Assembly (NCBI GenBank): GCA_963712175.1
Contig: CAVQGZ010000009.1
Location: forward strand, 1 to 64,000
Reading direction: 5' to 3'
Length of the DNA stretch: 64,000 nt
DNA from: CAVQGZ01 sp963712175
GTDB taxonomy: Bacteria; Actinomycetota; Actinomycetes; Jiangellales; Jiangellaceae
The notes beneath the pieces are model-generated. The model saw only the letters and a list, made by a program, of their open reading frames with translations, made no database searches and was not told the DNA's origin. This document shows, piece by piece, positions 15,943-24,533 of this stretch; within the stretch, counting starts at the first letter, position 1, and the number at the start of each line of letters is the position of its first letter. A program made the translations under genes and the position numbers.

Positions 15943-16541
15943 CCAGAGCTCTCATCGTCGTCGATGTTCAGAACGACTTCTGCGAAGGCGGGTCGCTAGG
16001 CGTCGCCGGTGGCGCCCAGGTCGCGCTCCAGATCGGCGAGGAGCTGCGACGCTGGCACGAGACCGAGGCGTCGCAGCGCTCCTACAGCCACGTCGTCGCG
16101 ACGCGGGACCGACATGTCGACCCGGGCGGCCATTTCGCTGAGAGCCCCGACTTCGTCGACTCCTGGCCGGCGCACTGCGTCGCCGGTACCGACGGGGCGG
16201 CGTTCCACGCGAACCTCGACCCGCAGCCGTTCGACGCGGTCTTCGACAAGGGCGCCTACCAGGCCGCATACTCGGGCTTCGAGGGAGCCGACCGGGACGG
16301 CCGAGATCTCGCGGACTGGCTGCGCGAGCACGCGGTGACCGGCGTGGACGTGGTTGGCCTCACGACCGACCACTGCGTGCGGGCCACCGCGCTCGACGCC
16401 GTGGCAGCGGGGTTCGACACGCGCGTACGGCTCGACCTGACCGCCGGTGTCGCCCGGCCCACCACCGTGGCGGCGGTCGCGGCACTGCGCGAGGCCGGGG
16501 TGGACCTGGTCGGACACCCGCACGGGATGGACGATGTCTAG
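15939..16541 (+). CDS. pncA: Nicotinamidase
   Basis: 200 aa isochorismatase-fold amidase. Catalytic triad Asp9 (VDVQNDF), Lys104 (FDKGAY) and Cys146 (TTDHCVRAT); metal ligands Asp57, His59 and His65 in DRHVDPGGHF. It turns nicotinamide into nicotinate, the substrate of the upstream PncB. All active-site residues are intact. By family it would also be the activator of pyrazinamide. It begins inside the last codons of pncB and is followed, 10 bp after its stop, by the PLP enzyme gene. Confidence 0.95.
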   Translation: MTRALIVVDVQNDFCEGGSLGVAGGAQVALQIGEELRRWHETEASQRSYSHVVATRDRHVDPGGHFAESPDFVDSWPAHCVAGTDGAAFHANLDPQPFDAVFDKGAYQAAYSGFEGADRDGRDLADWLREHAVTGVDVVGLTTDHCVRATALDAVAAGFDTRVRLDLTAGVARPTTVAAVAALREAGVDLVGHPHGMDDV

Positions 16542-16551
16542 GAGGAGCGCC

Positions 16552-18267
16552 GTGCAGATCACACCGCGCGACCCGGGCCTGCCCGAACCCGCGCTCCTCG
16601 CCCGGATCCGCGAGTCGGTCATCGGCGACGACCAGGTCGTGGACGGCCCGTACGGGCCGCGGCGGGTCACCTACGCCGACTACACGGCCAGTGGTCGGGC
16701 CTTGGCCTTCCTCGAGGAGTTCATCGCCGGGGAGGTGCTGCCCCGCTACGCCAACACCCACACCGAGTCGAGCGGGACCGGCCTGGCGACGACTCGGCTG
16801 CGCGAGGACGCCCGGGCGGTCATCCACGATGCGGTGAACGGGGACGAGTCGACGGCCGTGATCTTCGCCGGCTCCGGGACCACCGGGGCCATCGACCGCC
16901 TCATCGGCATCCTCGGGCTTCGCATCCCGTCCGCCCTCGAGGACGCGTTCCACCTGAGCGAGCACATCCCCGCCGAGCAGCGCCCCGTCGTCTTCGTGGG
17001 CCCGTTCGAGCACCACTCCAACGAGCTGCCCTGGCGGGAGTCGATCGCCGACGTCGTACGCATCCCCGAGGATGGCGACGGGCATGTCTGCCAGGACACC
17101 TTGGCCCGACGCCTGGTCGAGTTCGCTGACCGACCGCTCAAGATCGGGTCGTTCTCGGCTGCCAGCAACGTCACCGGCATCATCACCGACACGACGGGGA
17201 TCTCGGCGCTGCTGCACCGCCACGGAGCCCTGGCTCTGTGGGACTTCGCTGCGGCGGGCCCCTACGTCGACATCGACATGCAGGCCCCGGCCGACGAGCA
17301 GGCGGCGTACAAGGACGCGGTGTTCCTGTCCCCCCACAAGTTCGTCGGCGGGCCCGGGACACCCGGTGTGCTCGTCGTGCGGCGCGAGCTGCTGACCAAC
17401 CGCGTGCCGGACGTGGTGGGCGGAGGCACCGTCGCCTACGTCAACCCCGCTGAACACGTCTACCTCGACGACCCGGTGCACCGCGAGGAGGGCGGCACCC
17501 CGGCGATCGTCGAGTCCATCCGCGCCGGCATGGTCTTCGGCCTCAAGCAGGCGGTCGGCACCGAGGTCATCCGCGCACATGAGGACGACTACGTCGCGCG
17601 GGCCATCGACGCCTGGTCGGGCGACACCGGGATCGAGATCCTCGGCAACACCGGTGCGGACCGACTGTCGATCGTCTCGTTCGTCATCCGCCGCCCTGAC
17701 GGCCGCTACCTGCACCACAACGCGGTGGTGGCGCTGCTGAACGACCTGTTCGGCATCCAGTCACGCGGCGGCTGCTCCTGCGCCGGCCCCTACGGGCACA
17801 CCCTGCTGGGCATCGACGTCGAGCGTTCGCACGCCTACGAGCGGGAGATCGCCCTGGGCTGCGAGGGGATCAAGCCCGGGTGGGTGCGGGTCAACTTCAA
17901 CTACTTCATCGCCGAGGAGGTCTTCACGTTCGTCGTGCAGGCCGTCGCCTTCGTCGCCAGGCACGGGCACCTGTTCCTCGCCGACTACGACTTCGACCCG
18001 ACCAGCGGGATCTGGCGGCATCGTTCCGGGCCGGCCGACCCCCCGCTTCGCCTGACCGACGTCACCTACGGCGACGACGGCCGGCTCACGTACCCGCACC
18101 ACGACGACCGCGCCCCGGTGTCGGTGCTGCAGGACTACCTGGCCGAGGCCGAGACGCTCGCGGCCGAACGCGCCGCCCGGGACGAGGACGACCGCGGTGG
18201 GCTCAGCGACGACTTCGAGGCGCTGCGGTGGTTCGAGCTGCCGAGCGCCTCGGTGCGCGCGACGTAG
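16552..18267 (+). CDS. Class V aminotransferase / cysteine desulfurase-like PLP enzyme, large
   Basis: 571 aa from GTG 16552, set by AGGAGG at 16540-16545. Fold-type I PLP protein: Schiff-base Lys263 in SPHKFVGGPGTPG, Asp231 in LWDFAAAGP for the pyridine nitrogen, His154-His155 in the cofactor-stacking segment, and GSGTTGAI near 108 for the phosphate. SRGGCSCAGPYG at 405-414 places Cys408/Cys410 in the loop that holds the catalytic Cys of SufS/NifS enzymes. It is about 150 residues longer than SufS, with a helical/charged C-terminal extension. Reaction not established; cysteine desulfurase, kynureninase-like or other lyase activity is possible. It is in an operon-like string with pncB and pncA. 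Confidence 0.8.
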   Translation: MQITPRDPGLPEPALLARIRESVIGDDQVVDGPYGPRRVTYADYTASGRALAFLEEFIAGEVLPRYANTHTESSGTGLATTRLREDARAVIHDAVNGDESTAVIFAGSGTTGAIDRLIGILGLRIPSALEDAFHLSEHIPAEQRPVVFVGPFEHHSNELPWRESIADVVRIPEDGDGHVCQDTLARRLVEFADRPLKIGSFSAASNVTGIITDTTGISALLHRHGALALWDFAAAGPYVDIDMQAPADEQAAYKDAVFLSPHKFVGGPGTPGVLVVRRELLTNRVPDVVGGGTVAYVNPAEHVYLDDPVHREEGGTPAIVESIRAGMVFGLKQAVGTEVIRAHEDDYVARAIDAWSGDTGIEILGNTGADRLSIVSFVIRRPDGRYLHHNAVVALLNDLFGIQSRGGCSCAGPYGHTLLGIDVERSHAYEREIALGCEGIKPGWVRVNFNYFIAEEVFTFVVQAVAFVARHGHLFLADYDFDPTSGIWRHRSGPADPPLRLTDVTYGDDGRLTYPHHDDRAPVSVLQDYLAEAETLAAERAARDEDDRGGLSDDFEALRWFELPSASVRAT

Positions 18268-18277
18268 TGTCACCGGC

Positions 18278-18733
18278 ATGAGGACCGTCACGATTCGCCA
18301 GCCCTGCGCTGCACCGGTGGATGTCGTGTGGGACGTGGCCACCGACCTCGAGCACGCGCCGGAGTTCATCCCCGGCATCAGCGGCACCGAGGTTCTCACC
18401 GACGGAGGCTTCGGTGTCGGGACCCGCTGGAAGGAGACCCGGACGATGCTCGGCCGCCAGGCCAGCGAGGTCATGACGATCACGGCGCTCGAGCCGGGAC
18501 GCTCCTACACGGCCGAGGCCAGCTCATCCGGCATGCACTACGTCACGCGTTGGGAGTTCATCCCGGTCGAGGGCGGCAGCGAGATCGTCATGAGCTTCGG
18601 CGGCGAGGCGACCGGCACGCTGGCCAAGGTCATGAGCAAGGCCATGGGATTCATGGTCGGCTCCGTCCAGAAGACGATGCAGCGCGACATGGCCGAACTT
18701 GCCGCCAGCGCGGAGCGGCGCACCAACACCTGA
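18278..18733 (+). CDS. SRPBCC (START/Bet v1-like) protein
   Basis: 151 aa from ATG 18278, 10 bp after the PLP enzyme gene. The pattern of the ligand-binding helix-grip fold is clear: an N-terminal beta strand, APVDVVWDVATDLEHAPEFIPG, then alternating strands (TRWKETRTM, EVMTITALEPGRSYTAE, YVTRWEFIPVEGGSEIVMSF) and a long C-terminal helix (VQKTMQRDMAELAASAE). These proteins bind hydrophobic ligands or act as polyketide cyclases; nothing here identifies a ligand. Confidence 0.85.
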   Translation: MRTVTIRQPCAAPVDVVWDVATDLEHAPEFIPGISGTEVLTDGGFGVGTRWKETRTMLGRQASEVMTITALEPGRSYTAEASSSGMHYVTRWEFIPVEGGSEIVMSFGGEATGTLAKVMSKAMGFMVGSVQKTMQRDMAELAASAERRTNT

Positions 18734-18816
18734 TCGGTGTGGCCCAGGGGCACGCAGGCGTGTCCGCGAGCCACATGGGCGTCGATGCGTCCGACGTCGG
18801 GGACAATGGCGGCCTG

Positions 18817-19320
18817 ATGGCCGCCTCCTCGACACCGAGCCGCACGCCGGTCGTGCTCACGCTCCTGGCGGCAGCACTCATCGGCTTCCTCGTCGGCGCC
18901 CTCGTTGCCACAACACGTGACGGCGCCGACACCGTCGCCACGGGCGGGGCGGCGGCGACGCCGACCCCCTCGACCAGCCTGGCGACACCCTCGCCGACGT
19001 CCACGCCGACGCCGACGTCCACGGCAACCGTCGACGCCACGCTGACGCTGGCGGCCGATCGCTCCACCGCGAGCACGCAGGAGCTGATCCGACTCACCGG
19101 GACTCTCGATCCCCCGCAGGGGACGGTGCTCCTTCAGGTCCAGCAGTCCGTCGACGCGATGGGATTCCTCGATTTCCCCGTCACCACCATGACCCTTCCG
19201 GACGGGAGCTTCGGTCTCTGGGTGCGCACCCGCCGAGTGGGAACGAGCGAGTTCAGGGTGCTCGCCTACCTGGAGGGCACCAAGGTCGCGTCCAACGCGG
19301 TGACCGTCCAGATCAGCTAG
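18817..19320 (+). CDS. Hypothetical membrane-anchored extracellular protein
   Basis: 167 aa, not recognised. One N-terminal membrane segment (about residues 12-32, VVLTLLAAALIGFLVGALVA) is followed by a Thr/Pro/Ser-rich linker (TPTPSTSLATPSPTSTPTP, likely extended and glycosylated) and an extracellular beta-rich domain (TLTLAADRSTASTQELIRL..., TGTLDPPQGTVLLQVQQ) with the look of an Ig-like or carboxypeptidase-regulatory-like fold. The 83 bp before it carry no clear element. Its last 8 bp overlap the convergent MBL gene. Confidence 0.65.
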   Translation: MAASSTPSRTPVVLTLLAAALIGFLVGALVATTRDGADTVATGGAAATPTPSTSLATPSPTSTPTPTSTATVDATLTLAADRSTASTQELIRLTGTLDPPQGTVLLQVQQSVDAMGFLDFPVTTMTLPDGSFGLWVRTRRVGTSEFRVLAYLEGTKVASNAVTVQIS

Positions 19321-20062
19321 GCGAGGCCCGCCAGGTGGCTGACTCCCCGGGCGCCAGCACGTGCGCCTGGGGACAGAGGCCGGCGAACTCCTGGCCAGGG
19401 CTGTGAAAGGACTGCTTCGCTCGCATGCCCGAGGGCCACATCGTGCCGTAGTGGACAGGGACCGCCATGGACGCGTGAACCCGCTCCGCGAGGTCGGCGG
19501 CCTCACGGGGGCCGAGGTGCTGGCCTCGGACGGACCGCCGCGACACCGGTCCCCAGCCGCCCACCGGGACGAGCACGACGTCGGTCGTCCCCACGTCCGC
19601 ACCCAGCAGGTCGGCAGGTCCGCTGTCACCGACGAACCAGGTGCGCGCGCGGCCCGCGACCACGTAGCCGAGGGCGGGGCCCGACCAGGACGACCCCGGG
19701 TGGCGGCGACCGTCGTGGACGGCCCGCACTGCTTCGACCGTCACGGCACCGATCCTGACCTGGTCACCAGGGGCGACCTCGATGGCCTCCACGTCCAGCG
19801 AGCTCAGCAGACCGGCGCCACCGACAGGGAGCACGACCACCGTCCCGGCCGGAAGACGCCGCAGCGACGGCAGGTGCAGGTGGTCGTGGTGGAGGTGGGA
19901 CACCACGACGGCGTCCGGGACCAGACCGCGTGGCGCGGCTCCCCGACGCCGAGTCAGGTGCGCCACTCGCTCGGTCAGAAGCGGGTCCGTCAGCAGGTGG
20001 GTGCCGTCGTGGCGGATCGACGCCGTCGAGTGACCCCACCAGGTCACCTCGACAGCGGGCAC
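19313..20062 (-). CDS. MBL-fold metallohydrolase, UlaG-like
   Basis: 249 aa from GTG 20062. Metallo-beta-lactamase fold of the UlaG/L-ascorbate-6-phosphate lactonase-like group: WWGHSTASI near the start, the HxHxDH motif as SHLHHDH near residue 57, then FVGDSG near 140 and VHYGTM near 200 for other metal ligands. It begins 3 bp after the thioredoxin stop and shares its promoter, so it is probably co-regulated by the palindrome at 20478-20493. It is not a persulfide dioxygenase by motif. Substrate unknown. Confidence 0.85.
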   Translation of the reverse strand: MPAVEVTWWGHSTASIRHDGTHLLTDPLLTERVAHLTRRRGAAPRGLVPDAVVVSHLHHDHLHLPSLRRLPAGTVVVLPVGGAGLLSSLDVEAIEVAPGDQVRIGAVTVEAVRAVHDGRRHPGSSWSGPALGYVVAGRARTWFVGDSGPADLLGADVGTTDVVLVPVGGWGPVSRRSVRGQHLGPREAADLAERVHASMAVPVHYGTMWPSGMRAKQSFHSPGQEFAGLCPQAHVLAPGESATWRASPS

Positions 20063-20065
20063 AGC

Positions 20066-20437
20066 TCAGCGACCCGCGGCTTTGAGCTGCTCCTCGTACT
20101 GGGTTCGCACGGTGTCCATGTCGAGCCCCTTCACCTGCGTGATGAGGTCTTCGAGCACGTTGCCGGGCAGGGCGCCGGGCTGCATGAACACCGGGATGTT
20201 GTCGCGGTAGATGACGAGCGTCGGGATGGAGCTGATGCCGTACTTGCCGGCCAGCGCCCGCTCCGCCTCGGTATCCACCTTCGCGAACGTGACGTCAGTG
20301 TGCTCCTCCGACGACTTCTCGTAGACGGGGGCGAACTGGCGGCACGGGCCGCACCACTCGGCCCAGAAGTCGATGAGGACGATGCCGTCAGCGACGGTCT
20401 CGTCATGGTTGGCGTCCGTCATTGTCAGCGTTGCCAT
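20066..20437 (-). CDS. Thioredoxin
   Basis: 123 aa from ATG 20437, preceded by a purine-rich ribosome site (GAGAGAAAGCGGAG). Classical thioredoxin: DFWAEWCGPCRQFAP with the redox CGPC near residue 30, the buried Asp in LIDFW, the cis-Pro in ISSIPTL near 74, and a C-terminal extension of about 15 residues. It reduces protein disulfides and, in sulfide/copper responses, persulfides. The perfect CsoR/CstR-type palindrome 41 bp upstream marks this copy as an inducible, not a housekeeping, thioredoxin (inference). No trxB neighbour. Confidence 0.93.
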   Translation of the reverse strand: MATLTMTDANHDETVADGIVLIDFWAEWCGPCRQFAPVYEKSSEEHTDVTFAKVDTEAERALAGKYGISSIPTLVIYRDNIPVFMQPGALPGNVLEDLITQVKGLDMDTVRTQYEEQLKAAGR

Positions 20438-20477
20438 GGTGCTCCGCTTTCTCTCAGGTCGTCGGGCTCGTCCAGAT

Positions 20478-20493
20478 ATACCCCCAGGGGTAT
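20478..20493 (-). promoter_or_regulatory. CsoR/CstR-type operator upstream of thioredoxin-MBL operon
   Basis: ATACCCC-CA-GGGGTAT is a perfect 7+2+7 palindrome. It matches the operator form known for the CsoR/RcnR superfamily, and most closely CstR (ATACCCC-YR-GGGGTAT), the persulfide sensor, rather than the longer copper CsoR sites. It lies 41-56 bp before the thioredoxin start and overlaps the likely -10 region (TATATCT on the minus strand), so binding would repress. No csoR/cstR gene is in the window. The choice between copper and sulfane sulfur is inferred from sequence form. Confidence 0.7.
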
Positions 20494-20534
20494 TCCTGGA
20501 CACGTCTCGCTACGGAACACGGGGACTCGTGGGG

Positions 20535-21074
20535 TCATTCCCGCCACTTGATGGAGCAGCCCATGCTGGGTCGATGCGGCTCGGGGACGGGCTCGCCTCG
20601 CAGCACCCTCTCGATGGCGTCGGCCAGCAGCGCGCCCGTGACAGGTTGACCGTTGCCCGGGGTCGAGTCGTCGAAAGCCCCGCGGTAGGCGAGCCGGCCG
20701 TCGGCGTCGTACAGGAAGAAGTCGGGCGTACAGGCGGCGCTGAACGCGCGCCCGACCGACTGGTCGGCGTCGACGAGGTACGGGAAGCCCCACCCCGCCC
20801 GGCTGGCCTGCGCTGCCAGGTGCTCAGGATCGTCGTCGGGGTAGGCCTGCGCGTCGTTGCTGCAGATCCCCACCACCGCGAGATCTTCGTAGCCGCTGAC
20901 AACTCTGCCGAGCGCGGACTCGACGTGCTTCACGTAGGGGCAGTGGTTGCACAGGAACGCCACCAGCAGCGCGCCACTGAGCTCGTCACGCCGCACCCGC
21001 CGACCGGCGAGATCGGGCAACGAGAAGTCGGGGGCCGCTGATCCCAGCGGCACCATGACCGACGCGACGGCCAC
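20535..21074 (-). CDS. Thioredoxin-fold protein, AhpC/TSA-like peroxiredoxin family
   Basis: 179 aa from GTG 21074, which overlaps the DUF3039 stop; ATG 21056 gives a shorter form. It carries PLGSAAPDFSLPDLAG and then FLCNHCPYVKHVE, a CxxC of the CNHC type found in a thioredoxin-family group with predicted reductase/peroxidase roles. Later segments GICSNDAQAYPDDDPEHL, FPYLVDADQSVGRAF and CTPDFFLYDADG fit the fold. The second Cys pair (SAACTPDFF) is also conserved. Exact function is unknown. A CxxC protein just upstream of the inducible thioredoxin suggests a small thiol-redox locus. Confidence 0.82.
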   Translation of the reverse strand: MAVASVMVPLGSAAPDFSLPDLAGRRVRRDELSGALLVAFLCNHCPYVKHVESALGRVVSGYEDLAVVGICSNDAQAYPDDDPEHLAAQASRAGWGFPYLVDADQSVGRAFSAACTPDFFLYDADGRLAYRGAFDDSTPGNGQPVTGALLADAIERVLRGEPVPEPHRPSMGCSIKWRE

Positions 21075-21343
21075 TACTCGCCGTCCTTCTTGGGCTTCCT
21101 GCCCTTCGGAAGCTTCGACCACAGCTCCTTGCAGGTCGGGCACACCGGGTACTTCTTCGGGTCGCGGCTGGGCACCCACACCTTGCCGCAAAGTGCGGTC
21201 ACCGGTGTACCCATGACCATTGCCTCGGTCAGCTTGTCCTTGGGCACGTAGTGCGAGAACCGCTCGTGGTCGCCGTCGTCGGTCACCGGCCGGGTGCGCT
21301 CGTCGACGACCGTCTCGGCGCCTGGGCTCAGCTGCGTTGCCAT
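21074..21343 (-). CDS. DUF3039 protein, small zinc-ribbon-like
   Basis: 89 aa from ATG 21343. Lysine-rich C-terminus (KGRKPKKDGE) and a Cys cluster, CGKVW...CPTCKE, typical of a rubredoxin-like zinc knuckle. The DFERFSHYVPK-type motif (HERFSHYVPKDKL) is the DUF3039 signature. These proteins are restricted to actinobacteria and have no known function. It lies 16 bp downstream of yqgE and overlaps the next gene, so it is in the same transcript. Confidence 0.88.
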   Translation of the reverse strand: MATQLSPGAETVVDERTRPVTDDGDHERFSHYVPKDKLTEAMVMGTPVTALCGKVWVPSRDPKKYPVCPTCKELWSKLPKGRKPKKDGE

Positions 21344-21359
21344 CGCAGCATCCTACGAC

Positions 21360-21905
21360 TCAGTTCAAGGCCGGGTCGGCCGGGAAGGACGCCACCAGCG
21401 ACAGCGGAGGTGGTTGGCGCCGCAGCACGCGCCGCCACAGGCCGTCGGGCTCGGTGGTGAACGCGTCCTCCGGAAGAGCATCGACCACGAACCAGGCGCC
21501 CTCGTCGATCTCGGCGTCGAGCTGACCGGCGCTCCAGCCCGCGTAGCCGGAGAAGACCCTCATCGACTGCACGGCCTCGGCGACGAGCTCCGACGGCGTG
21601 TCGAGGTCGACCAGCGCGACGCCGTGCGGCAGGCGGCGGACACCCAGCACGTCCTTGCCGATCGTGCGAACCAGCCCCAGAGCCGAGTCAGTCGAGACGG
21701 GCCCGCCGTGGAAGACCAGCGCCGGAGGGGCGACGAGAGAAGCCCAGCTCTGCAGGATCTCGGCGACGTCCAACCCCGAGGGTCGGTTGAGAACCACGCC
21801 GAGAGCTCCCTCGTCGGAGTGCTCCAGAACCAGCACAACCGTGCGGTGGAAGTTGGGGTCGACGAGCATGGGCGCGGCGACCAGCATGCGCCCCGCGGTG
21901 CTCAT
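21360..21905 (-). CDS. YqgE/AlgH family protein (DUF179)
   Basis: 181 aa. Conserved AlgH features: the GRMLVAAPMLVDPNFHRTVVLV N-terminal half, VVLNRPSGL, the FHGGPV turn near residue 70 and FSGYAGWSAGQLDAEI near 120 (G-Y-A-G-W-x-x-G-Q-L), then W-x-x-V-x-A. Single-domain cytosolic protein of unsettled function, linked in other bacteria to alginate or virulence gene control. ATG start overlaps the end of the Fe transporter ATPase gene by 4 bp, an actinobacterial pairing of uncertain meaning. Confidence 0.93.
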   Translation of the reverse strand: MSTAGRMLVAAPMLVDPNFHRTVVLVLEHSDEGALGVVLNRPSGLDVAEILQSWASLVAPPALVFHGGPVSTDSALGLVRTIGKDVLGVRRLPHGVALVDLDTPSELVAEAVQSMRVFSGYAGWSAGQLDAEIDEGAWFVVDALPEDAFTTEPDGLWRRVLRRQPPPLSLVASFPADPALN

Positions 21906-22990
21906 TCCCCCATGATGCTGGGCGCCGCCACCTCCGTGGGCCGATCCGCGAAGTAGGTGCCCTCACCCTTCACGAACACCGAGACGCCGGTGCCGGCGCT
22001 CAGGTGCTCGGGCGCGCCGAGGACCCTGGAGCGAACCAGGGTGGTGCCGTCCCCGAGAGCGACCGTGACCAGCGCGTCGTGACCGAAGAACTGCGTCATC
22101 ACGACCTCGCCCGGCACACCGGCGCCACCGCGCGGCAGGACGACAACCTGCTCGGGACGAACCACGAGGTGGCCGGTCCCGTGCGGGGACGGCGGCACTC
22201 GCACCGACCCGAGCGCTGACTGGGTGTGCACCCCGTCGCAGGAGGCCGCCAGCAGCATGGCGTCCCCGAGGAATCCCGCGACATCGGTCGACGCGGGGTG
22301 GGAGTACACCGACATGGGTGGACCCTGCTGCGCGACCCGACCGTGCTGCAGGATGGCCACCTCGTCGGCGACCGACAGGGCCTCCTCCTGGTCATGCGTC
22401 ACGAGCACGGCGGTCGCCCCCACAGCCGCGATGGCGTTGCGCACCTGGGCTCGAACAGATGCGCGCAGCGCCGTGTCGAGGGCGGCGAACGGCTCGTCGA
22501 GCAGCACCAGCGCGGGACCCGGGGCCAGGGCTCGGGCGAGCGCCACTCGCTGCAGCTGGCCGCCGGACAGCTCGTGCGGCATGCGCGAGCCCAGTCCCGC
22601 CAGCCCGACAAGCTCCAGCATCTGCTCGACCGTTGACGTCCGGCGGCTGCGCGCGAGGCCGAAGCCGACGTTGCCGGCCACGGTGAGGTGCGGGAAGACC
22701 GCACCCTCCTGCGGGACGACACCGATGCGGCGACGCTCCGGGTGGACGTGCACGCCTTCGCCACTGACCACCTCGCCGTTCAGCTCGATGCTGCCGGCAT
22801 CGGGCCGGTCGAAGCCAGCCACCAGGCGAAGGAGGGTCGTCTTGCCGCAGCCGGAGGGACCGAGCACCGCGACCAGCGAACCTTGCTCCACCCGGAGGTC
22901 GGCACCGCGCAGCACGTCGACCACAGGTGAGTCCGGATGGCCGGCGGAGAAGGACTTGCGCAGGCCCTGCAGCCGCAGCGTCGTCGTCAT
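21902..22990 (-). CDS. Fe(III) ABC transporter ATPase, FbpC-like
   Basis: 362 aa. Walker A GPSGCGKTT near residue 43, signature LSGGQLQRVA, Walker B VLLDEPFAALD and switch His in THDQEE. The domain is followed by a C-terminal TOBE-like part (VPPSPHGTGHLVVRPEQV onward), the length expected for the FbpC/PotA-type ATPases of iron and thiamine importers. It drives the FbpB permease fed by FbpA, encoded upstream, and overlaps both neighbours by 4 bp. Iron specificity is inferred from the DtxR box and FbpA. Confidence 0.9.
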   Translation of the reverse strand: MTTTLRLQGLRKSFSAGHPDSPVVDVLRGADLRVEQGSLVAVLGPSGCGKTTLLRLVAGFDRPDAGSIELNGEVVSGEGVHVHPERRRIGVVPQEGAVFPHLTVAGNVGFGLARSRRTSTVEQMLELVGLAGLGSRMPHELSGGQLQRVALARALAPGPALVLLDEPFAALDTALRASVRAQVRNAIAAVGATAVLVTHDQEEALSVADEVAILQHGRVAQQGPPMSVYSHPASTDVAGFLGDAMLLAASCDGVHTQSALGSVRVPPSPHGTGHLVVRPEQVVVLPRGGAGVPGEVVMTQFFGHDALVTVALGDGTTLVRSRVLGAPEHLSAGTGVSVFVKGEGTYFADRPTEVAAPSIMGE

Positions 22991-24483
22991 CGCTGCTTCA
23001 CCTCCGTCCGCGCAGCCAGGAAGCCCGCCGGGATGATGGCGACGAGCATGAGCGCAGCAGCGTAGGGCGCGGCGGCGGCATAGGCGCCCGAGGCCGTCGC
23101 CGACCAGAGCTCGGTCGCGAGGGTCTCCACGCCGATGGGTCGAAGGATGAGCGTGGCCGGCAGCTCCTTCATGACGGTCACGGCGACCAGCGCCGCGCCG
23201 GCCAGCACACCAGGGGCGATCACCGGGAGCGTGACCGAGGTGAACGCCTGCAGCGGAGGCCGGCCAAGGGAGCGTGCGACCTCCTCCAGCACCGGTGGTG
23301 TCGTGCTCACGGCCGCGCGGATCGAGCCGACGGCCATCGGCAGGAACAGCACCAGGTAGGCGAGCAGGAGCATCGTCGTGGTCTGGTAGAGCGGGTAGAC
23401 GACGCGCACGCCGAGGTAGACCAGCGACAGCGCGACGACGATCCCGGGGAGAGCGAAGCCCACGTAGCTGAGCCTCTCCACGCGCCCCGACGAGCGCGAC
23501 GGGTACCGGGCCGCGAGAAAGCCCACGGGCGCGGCGACCAGCGTCGTCAGGGCGGCAGCCGCCACCGCAAGGCCGACCGTGACGGCTGACGCGCTGATCA
23601 CCTCACCCAGCACAACCCCCCGGCTGGATCCACCCAGCCACCACAGCACCGTGACCAGCGGCACCACCAGGGCTGCCACGACCACGGCCAGCATCGCGGC
23701 GTGGACGCCCGCTGCACCGGCCGGCCCGAGTGTCACCAGCCGGGCGCGCCTGGCCACCCCGGAACCGAGACGTGCCTGACGGGCTCGTCCCCGGCTACGC
23801 AGCTCCGCGGCAGCGATCACCCCCGTCACGACGACCAGCACGACGCTGAGCACGGCGGCGGGCACGGGGTCGAAGCCCGCCCGGTAGGAGGTGTAGATGA
23901 CGCGCGTGAAGGTGTCGAGACGCAGCAGCGCGACCGCGCCGAAGTCCGACAGCACGTAGAGCGCCACAAGCAGCCCACCAGCGACAGCCGCGGGGCGAAC
24001 CTGGCGAAGCGTGACCGTGAGCAGCACCCGCAGCGGACCTCGACCAAGCGAGCGCGCCACGTCCTCAGCGGCCGGGTCGACGCGCGACAGCGCGGCAGCC
24101 ACCGGCAGCAGGACGTAGGGGTAGCAGACCAAGGTCAGCACCACGGCGGAGCCCAGGAAGGGGGGCAGTCCCGGCACCAGGCTGAGCCAGGCGTACGCCG
24201 CCAGGTACGAGGGAACGGCAAGTGGGAGCACACCGAGAACCAGCCACCATCGGCGTGCCGCCAGCGCAGTCCGCGTGACCACCCACGCCCAGGCCACCCC
24301 GATCACCAGACTGGCCAGGGTCACGACCGAGGCAAGACCGAGCGATCGCGCCAACAGCTCGACGGTGCGCGGCCGCCAGAGGATGTCGACGACCGCGTCG
24401 AGCCCAGCACCGGCCGTGCGGATCACGAGGTACACCAGGGGCAGGGACGCCAGGACCGCAGCCGGGAGGGCCGCCACCCGCAA
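22987..24483 (-). CDS. Fe(III) ABC transporter permease, FbpB-like (two permease domains in one chain)
   Basis: About 498 aa from TTG 24483; no ATG or suitable GTG lies between the fbpA stop and this point, so the start is uncertain. The chain has about 12 hydrophobic segments and two copies of the ABC permease EAA-like loop (EDVARSLGRGPL near residue 140 and EEVARSLGRPPL near 405), showing two fused permease halves as in FbpB/SfuB. It forms the membrane channel for iron(III). 50 bp separate it from fbpA; read-through in the operon is likely. Confidence 0.88.
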   Translation of the reverse strand: MRVAALPAAVLASLPLVYLVIRTAGAGLDAVVDILWRPRTVELLARSLGLASVVTLASLVIGVAWAWVVTRTALAARRWWLVLGVLPLAVPSYLAAYAWLSLVPGLPPFLGSAVVLTLVCYPYVLLPVAAALSRVDPAAEDVARSLGRGPLRVLLTVTLRQVRPAAVAGGLLVALYVLSDFGAVALLRLDTFTRVIYTSYRAGFDPVPAAVLSVVLVVVTGVIAAAELRSRGRARQARLGSGVARRARLVTLGPAGAAGVHAAMLAVVVAALVVPLVTVLWWLGGSSRGVVLGEVISASAVTVGLAVAAAALTTLVAAPVGFLAARYPSRSSGRVERLSYVGFALPGIVVALSLVYLGVRVVYPLYQTTTMLLLAYLVLFLPMAVGSIRAAVSTTPPVLEEVARSLGRPPLQAFTSVTLPVIAPGVLAGAALVAVTVMKELPATLILRPIGVETLATELWSATASGAYAAAAPYAAALMLVAIIPAGFLAARTEVKQR

Positions 24484-24533
24484 CCAGCGGGGGGCGTCGG
24501 TGGCGGCAGGTGACGCCGTTCGGGTCAGCAGGG

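Noticed and set aside
24484..24533. Missing small gene between the iron-binding protein and permease genes
   Set aside because: The 50 bp contain no start codon with ribosome site; they are probably the permease leader or its true N-terminus from a rare start.
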